NCBI GenBank assembly: GCA_003427395.1
Contig: BFEA01000111.1
Span: 2,757,079 to 2,780,061 of the forward strand
Source: Chara braunii
Taxonomy: Eukaryota > Streptophyta > Charophyceae > Charales > Characeae
Length of the DNA: 22,983 bases
Direction of reading: 5' to 3'
The notes under the pieces were generated by a model. It was given only the letters and a program-made list of their open reading frames with translations, was not told the DNA's origin and ran no database searches. A program made the position numbers and the translations under genes. This document shows positions 18,861 to 22,983 of the stretch, one piece after another. The number at the start of each line of letters is the position of its first letter. Positions within the stretch are counted from its first letter, which is position 1.

Positions 18861-19057
18861 CTATCAGTGAAATATTTCCTGCTCTCATTCCAAAGTTTTT
18901 CGTCAAGTCCTTTGTCTACGTACTCTTTTAGCAGTCTCCGCTTCGTCCTTACGAACGAAGATTTGACATTTCACTCCTTGCTCATTCCCTTGTATTCGAT
19001 TTCCACGTAGTGACACATCTTGAGCATAATCCTGTCGATCTTTATTATGTGGACCAT
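18861..19057 (-). repeat. 200-bp internal direct repeat, copy 1
   Basis: About 95 percent identical to 19466-19665 by eye. It encodes, on the minus strand, IDRIMLKMCHYV...KRRLLKEYVDKGLDEKLWNESRKYFTDS. Downstream of this copy the coding texture continues (SYVNKCPQYLG). Upstream it joins the AT-rich spacer. Confidence 0.9.
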
Positions 19058-19465
19058 AAAGTCGTGCTCTCCCTCAACTAACAGAAATTCATAAAATAAC
19101 ACATGACAAAAATAAATTAGTTACTCGACGTCGATGGTTGCGCATGGAAAAGCACTTGGTCAAACTGAGCAACAGGAGGCTCGCACCTCCGAGGCCGGCT
19201 CATCAATTTTGGAGTAGAAAATGTACAAGTGTTTGGTGAACCAAAAATGATTTTGCCTAAACAAATAAAAAGGATATGCAAAAATAAACTAGTTTGGACT
19301 AAATTAACACAAATAAGTTCTTACAGGTGACTGTAGTGAATATGGTGAAGGCATAGTCTTACCCCATCAGTAATGGTGAAAGGTCGTGTTTGAATCCCAC
19401 GAAGGCGCGAAAGCGAGTAAGAATTTGACTGTCTTTGCGGGTACCGCTAAATACATCAAAAGACG
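19058..19465 (-). other. AT-rich spacer between the two repeat copies, intron-like
   Basis: On the minus strand the spacer begins C|GTCTTTTG right after the copy-2 end (GT at 19464-19463). It contains a TTTCTGTTAG acceptor-like site at 19078, just before coding-like sequence leading into copy 1. The composition is AT-rich between. It could be an intron, or filler joining fragments of two gene copies. A GTTTGAATCCC (about 19388) resembles a pol III B-box, but no tRNA folds around it. Confidence 0.35.
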
Positions 19466-19665
19466 CTATCAGTGAAATATTTTCTGCTCTCATTCCAAAG
19501 TTTTTCGTCAAGTCCTTTGTCCACGTACTCTTTTAGCAGTCTCCGCTTCGTCCTGGCGAACGAAGATTTGACATTTCACTCCTTCTTGCTCATTCCCTTG
19601 TATTCGATATCCACGTAGTGACACATCTTGAGCATAATCCTGTCTATCTTTATTATGTCGACCAT
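19466..19665 (-). repeat. 200-bp internal direct repeat, copy 2
   Basis: The upstream copy in gene orientation. It differs from copy 1 by a handful of substitutions and one 3-base insertion. Coding texture continues upstream of it but stops at its downstream end, the reverse of copy 1. Confidence 0.9.
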
Positions 19666-20399
19666 CTCCTTCACACTGAATTTTCCCTGCTCGGTCAACT
19701 CTTTGTTACTCCCTTAAACCCACGCGACATTAAGGTTCAAGACGCCGTTAACACCCTTTTCTTCTCGTGGTCCGTCAAGTTTGCCATTTCCTTTCAGCAG
19801 TGAACATCGCGCTTGGGAACTTGGACATTATAAATTTTCTCCTCCACGCCTTTCTTCGGCTTGCTTTTGCCCCTTCTCAGCAACAGGTCCTTCACCTTCA
19901 CGAAGAAGACGTTCTTTGTTACCCCGTCGCTTTCCTCCACAACCGTCAGCCCCTCCCCGACCACCTCGAGATTGGTGGGTGGCTTTTCACTCCAGCGCCG
20001 GCCGTCGGACGCATCGTCCTTTGGACCATTCCTGGTAGAACTTCCCCCCCAATTCGAAGACCTACTCGTCAGCCATGACAAGTGGGAGGTAGTACCGAAG
20101 TTTCTCGGCCCACTCCTTTTTCTCCTTGTCATCCGTTGAGAGGCCCCACAAGTTGACGTAAGGTGTCTTATTCAAAGCCAAGCACATGAACTTAGTCCAA
20201 CGATCCACCTCCTTCGCTTTGTTCATTACATTTCAAATGACGGCACACGATTTTCCCCGGTTTTTCCAGATATTGCGAATGTCCCTCATGCACAAAATCT
20301 GTAACCTGGGTGGATTTTTCTTGTCTTTCATATTGTCGTCGACATTGATTTGGGAGTACCCGCCAAACTCGTCGTCAGGAAGTAAACCGGTCTGAATGG
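19466..20399 (-). pseudogene. Middle part of the minus-strand relic
   Basis: Reading on from the ParB-like block, one frame gives NPPRLQILCMRDIRNIWKN, a stop, then KEVDRWTKFMCLALNKTPYVNLWGLS and WAEKLRYYLPLVMADE, a stop at about 20067 and a Trp/Lys/Arg-rich stretch. After a frame change around 19850 it continues into the Lys-rich block IDRIMLKMCHYVDIEYKGMSKKE and TKRRLLKEYVDKGLDEKLW, which lies in the duplicated segment. Helical, basic and of unknown function. At least four stops and one or more frame changes are present. Confidence 0.4.
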
Positions 20400-20819
20400 T
20401 CATTCCCCAAAGGAATAGTGTTTGAACATGGGATAGTCCTTCACGTTCATCGCCGCCGCCGCGTTATGCTGACCACTGACAGGGTAATACCAGTATCGCT
20501 CGGGCGTCGTCACATCGAAGTCGTCAGGCAGTACACACTCAGCATGTGTGTTCTTCTCCGGAGGTGCGACGATCGGAGCAAGAACGAAAATCAGCTTTGT
20601 ATATTTTTTATCTTTAACGTTGTACGCCTCGACCATTGCTTGCACGATGCCATCCATGAGGAAATCATCCAAGGAGTGGTGGTTGTACGCGTCTTCCCAG
20701 TCTGGAATAGGCAGGATTCTTTCGGGATGGATGTACAAAACAACGTCCTTCTGCACCCCCGTTTTCATCTCCAGGAAGAACGCTTTGTCGAGGTCAAAAT
20801 TCTTCTTGTTCACTTCCAC
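20400..20819 (-). pseudogene. ParB/Srx-like domain segment
   Basis: A 139-codon block. VVLYIHPERILPIPDWED begins it (the usual 'I.P..I.P' strand), then a helical part DDFLMDGIVQAMVEAYN, the strand YTKLIFVLAPIVAPPE, and RYWYYPVSGQHNAAAAM. The last motif matches the 'v.dGqHR..A' box of ParB-like nuclease and sulfiredoxin folds, with Asn in place of Arg. In bacteria the fold binds or hydrolyses nucleotides and contacts DNA; here the role is unknown. A stop at 20400 ends the block and the frame after it continues with FGGYSQINVDD. Sequence similarity is clear to the eye but short. Confidence 0.45.
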
Positions 20820-20854
20820 ATCGGAGTCCCCTCCCCCACTTGGGCCCTCATCTG

Positions 20855-22207
20855 TTATTCTTCCCTTGGCGGGTTGTCTTCCCTTCCCTGATGACTCACC
20901 GGTCTTTCGCCGTCTGGAGGGCTCCTTCGGCGTTTCTTCACCCCCTCCTCCCCTTTTCCTCTTCTGGACCGAACCCCGCTCTTGTGTCTTTGGCGTTTGA
21001 CCAATGCCTTTCCCTTCGCCTGTCTTCGAATGGAGCCAACTCCCCCTTCCATTCTTTGTTTTTTTTGTCGTATGACTCCCTCCCCCGCCTCAACGACCGG
21101 AAACTGTTGTTTACCTCCCGACAAAGGCGTCCCAGATGGACTCTGATGCATTGTTTCGAAGTCGACCATCTCCTCCTCTTCAAGGGCAACGTTCCCACTG
21201 GCGTCCCGCCGAGGGCTCGCCTTCGTGTCGACCAGGAGTGGAGTATGGTGGACTGACAGAGTCGTCTCGCCAGTCCCACACGCCTCGCGGACCACAGAGC
21301 CACCGACATGAGAATCGGACAACGACGCGACCATCTGTTTCCCTTTCTCCACCTGCTTTTCCGAATGATGACGTCCACCCGTCAAGCTACGGACCAAGTC
21401 AATGACCGTTTTAGACACGCAATGGGGAGACGTATCTCGCGGGGCCTTTTCTAAGCTTTGGCGGACGCGTCGTCCAGGCGACTGCTCCCCCAAACCTCGA
21501 CGGCAAGGTTCCTGCACAACGACTTTTAGAGGCGCTCGTGTACACTCCTCCTCCGAGTCGTCTGACATTCCCACGACGGGGTTAAGAGGCGTACTAGGTT
21601 GACCCTCGCCTCTCGCACCTTCTCGAGGACGGTCTCCTCCTGCGGCCGCAATCGGATTACTTATTGAGGTCTGAGGGGGCAGGTCCATGTCGTGGTTAGG
21701 ATGGATTTTAGCCACCCAAACCTCGAGGAAGTCTTTCAAGTGGACCACGACGTCTTCACCGGGCATCATCGGAACGAAGAATTGCAAAGTCGCCGCTCTT
21801 CCACCGTACCCCCCGAGCCTCTTCCAAGAAACCATGCAACCTTTTGCGTGTTCGTCGACCGATCCATCTCTTCGGTACAACTTACGCAAGTAGAACTTGA
21901 TAATGTCATCGTCCTCGTAAGCCCAAGCGGTGATGGATCCAACGAGATGTATCTTCTGGTCTCGCCCATGAATGAACAACACGGCCCCGCACCGAGGTTT
22001 AAGCGGGTTGGAGGCGTGCTCGCAGGCCCAGTCCATATACCAGACCCACTTGTTGTAGTTGCACCACATCGTCAAAGCCCGTTTCGGTTCCTGCCCACTA
22101 CGACCGACCCTACTCGGAGCGGTGACCGATGTCGACATCGTCCTTTGAGTTTCTTCCACCAGCGGATAGGAACCACCCGCAAAATGGGCTTCTCCCTGAG
22201 TAGCCAT
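20855..22207 (-). CDS. 450-codon intact ORF, N-terminal part of the minus-strand relic
   Basis: The longest unbroken ORF in the window. Residues about 40-175 look like a folded domain, rich in Trp, Cys and Tyr (MWCNYNKWVWYMDWAC, KPRCGAVLFIHG, ITAWAYEDDDIIKFYLRKLY, then VVVHLKDFLEVWVAKIHP). The rest is low complexity: Pro/Ser/Gly linkers, an acidic patch (SDDSEEE, ALEEEEMVDF) and a basic C-terminus with KKRRRSPPD, a plausible nuclear localisation signal. A stop after residue 450 lies about 35 bp before the ParB-like frame. In the ancestral gene the two were probably one protein. The domain family is not recognised. The start is chosen as the first ATG with clear coding texture. Confidence 0.5.
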   Translation of the reverse strand: MATQGEAHFAGGSYPLVEETQRTMSTSVTAPSRVGRSGQEPKRALTMWCNYNKWVWYMDWACEHASNPLKPRCGAVLFIHGRDQKIHLVGSITAWAYEDDDIIKFYLRKLYRRDGSVDEHAKGCMVSWKRLGGYGGRAATLQFFVPMMPGEDVVVHLKDFLEVWVAKIHPNHDMDLPPQTSISNPIAAAGGDRPREGARGEGQPSTPLNPVVGMSDDSEEECTRAPLKVVVQEPCRRGLGEQSPGRRVRQSLEKAPRDTSPHCVSKTVIDLVRSLTGGRHHSEKQVEKGKQMVASLSDSHVGGSVVREACGTGETTLSVHHTPLLVDTKASPRRDASGNVALEEEEMVDFETMHQSPSGTPLSGGKQQFPVVEAGEGVIRQKKQRMEGGVGSIRRQAKGKALVKRQRHKSGVRSRRGKGEEGVKKRRRSPPDGERPVSHQGREDNPPREE

Positions 22208-22350
22208 TTCCCTGAAACACGCGTGAAGCGAACAAACACACGACTACTCAGCATACACAGCATGACTTGGATCAGCAACAAGCAAGTCATGACAACATTC
22301 CCAACTGGCAGCACCCGCGGCGACCACCATCCACCGGGAGGCGCCGCAAC

Positions 22351-22983
22351 GTGAAGTTCATGTGTGATTCAGATGCATTCGAACTCGGGGGTGTAGTTGG
22401 CGTACGGTCACAGGCGCAATGCGATGGTCCACTACTTTGAGCCTCAGATGCATCTGAACTACAGCGCAGGCAAGACGCTTTATCAAAAGCTCGTAAGGCA
22501 GTTTTGCAACAGATTATTATACTTTCTGCAAGAAATTGAATGGCCCGATAGACAGACAATGTGCAGGAGGTGCTTTTTGTCAGAAATTCCAAGGTGCGAA
22601 GGTCGGTTGAATCCTAATGGAAACAGGCGACGCACAGAGAAGTTCATGTGTGATTCGGATGCATCCGAATACGGGAAACCAGTTAGTGAGTGTTCACGGG
22701 CGCACTGCGACGATCGACAACTGCGAGCCTCGGATGCATCCGATGTACGGCGAGGCAACACCTATGGAGTGTCGCGACATATTATTATACGTTGAACACT
22801 CCCCCGACAGCATTATCCGATGGCCAGACATTGTATATGACCAACGTTTTGTCAGGAATTTCAGGGTGCGAAGTTCGGATGCATCCTTCTGGGAATGCCT
22901 AAATGTTCACGGGCGCACTGCGACGGTCGACATCTGGGTGTCGGGGCAGTCTACTCTACTCTACGCCCCACCCACCCACCCAC
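22351..22983. repeat. Imperfect tandem units with ATGCAT-centred palindromes
   Basis: Units start at 22351, 22641 and about 22867. Each begins GAAGTTC (the third GAAGTTCGG) near an ATGCAT core. TGTTCACGGGCGCACTGCGA recurs at 22691 and 22911 and, diverged, near 22400. Palindromes are TCAGATGCATCTGA (22444-22457), ATTCGGATGCATCCGAAT (22653-22670) and TCGGATGCATCCGA (22730-22743). Half-decayed ones lie at 22368 and 22874. The array lies 145-775 bp upstream of the minus-strand start codon at 22207, so it may include that gene's promoter. Confidence 0.7.
22951..22983 (+). repeat. Low-complexity end: (CTACT)n then (CCCAC)n-like
   Basis: CTACTCTACTCTACG followed by CCCACCCACCCAC runs to the window edge. 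A simple repeat. Confidence 0.85.

Larger units (their letters stand above)
16847..22207 (-). pseudogene. Large minus-strand relic: N-domain, ParB-like, methyltransferase-like
   Basis: Consecutive minus-strand coding blocks run from ATG 22207 to about 16847 with stops, frame changes and a 200 bp duplication, as expected for one decayed gene or composite of two related copies. The order is a 450-codon N-terminal ORF with basic tail, a ParB/Srx-like segment, a Lys-rich middle part, a methyltransferase-like half and an acidic/low-complexity C-terminus. Most blocks continue in the same frame through single stops, so the reading is not chance. A ParB domain followed by an N4/N6-type DNA methyltransferase is a known bacterial and phage arrangement. 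Its presence here is inferred from motifs only. Confidence 0.5.

Noticed and set aside
19334-19410. Second tRNA or SINE in the spacer
   Set aside because: B-box-like GTTTGAATCCC is present but the A-box and stems are not convincing and spacing requires a long variable arm.
20418-21256. Plus-strand ORFs opposite the 450-codon ORF and ParB-like block
   Set aside because: The minus-strand reading shows domain motifs and continuity; the plus ORFs are antisense shadows.
22351-22983. CRISPR-like array
   Set aside because: Units are about 220-290 bp and diverged, and palindromes are not regularly spaced short repeats; the context is eukaryotic.

Overview
This is a eukaryotic nuclear window that looks like repeat-rich DNA from a large green-lineage genome. 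It carries a decayed Ty3/gypsy retrotransposon, several kinds of short non-autonomous DNA elements, simple repeats and one candidate intron-containing gene start. There are no bacterial operons, ribosome-binding sites or CRISPR arrays. A streptophyte (charophyte) alga or other plant is my best guess, but that is inference only; no organism-specific marker was proven. No complete, certainly active gene is present.

Left part (1-8290), mostly non-coding. Positions 372-578 are a plausible first exon: a mitochondrial-type leader ended by a consensus GTAAGT donor. Positions 1034-4500 hold a cluster of 150-195 bp elements with ends in (A)CCACCAGTAC, almost always next to TTAA. Several abut head to tail so that the shared junction forms the palindrome GGTGGTTTAAACCACC. 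Other features are a tRNA-like fragment (about 4587-4658), a 275 bp direct repeat (5036/5458), a two-stem hairpin (5870-5932), a possible promoter near 6470 and a 44 bp tandem duplication (6666-6753).

Middle part (8294-16223), plus strand: one Ty3/gypsy element in the order gag (capsid, CCHC knuckle), protease, RT, RNase H, a PHD-like zinc finger, integrase with a GPY/F-like tail, and then an extra ORF of about 540 codons in the env position. Frameshifts and stops break every part. A 319 bp hAT-like MITE with a 7/8-matching 8 bp target duplication sits inside gag. A possible 3' LTR starts at the end of the extra ORF. No 5' LTR was recognised.

Right part (16847-22207), minus strand: a second relic of about 5.3 kb. 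It starts with an intact 450-codon ORF of unknown function ending in a basic tail. Next come a ParB/Srx-like segment (GQHNAAAA motif) and a region that resembles, weakly, the motif IV ... motif I order of beta-class DNA methyltransferases. It has a 200 bp internal direct repeat (18861 and 19466) separated by an AT-rich, possibly intronic spacer. Upstream of its start codon (22351-22983) lie imperfect tandem units, each carrying ATGCAT-centred palindromes.
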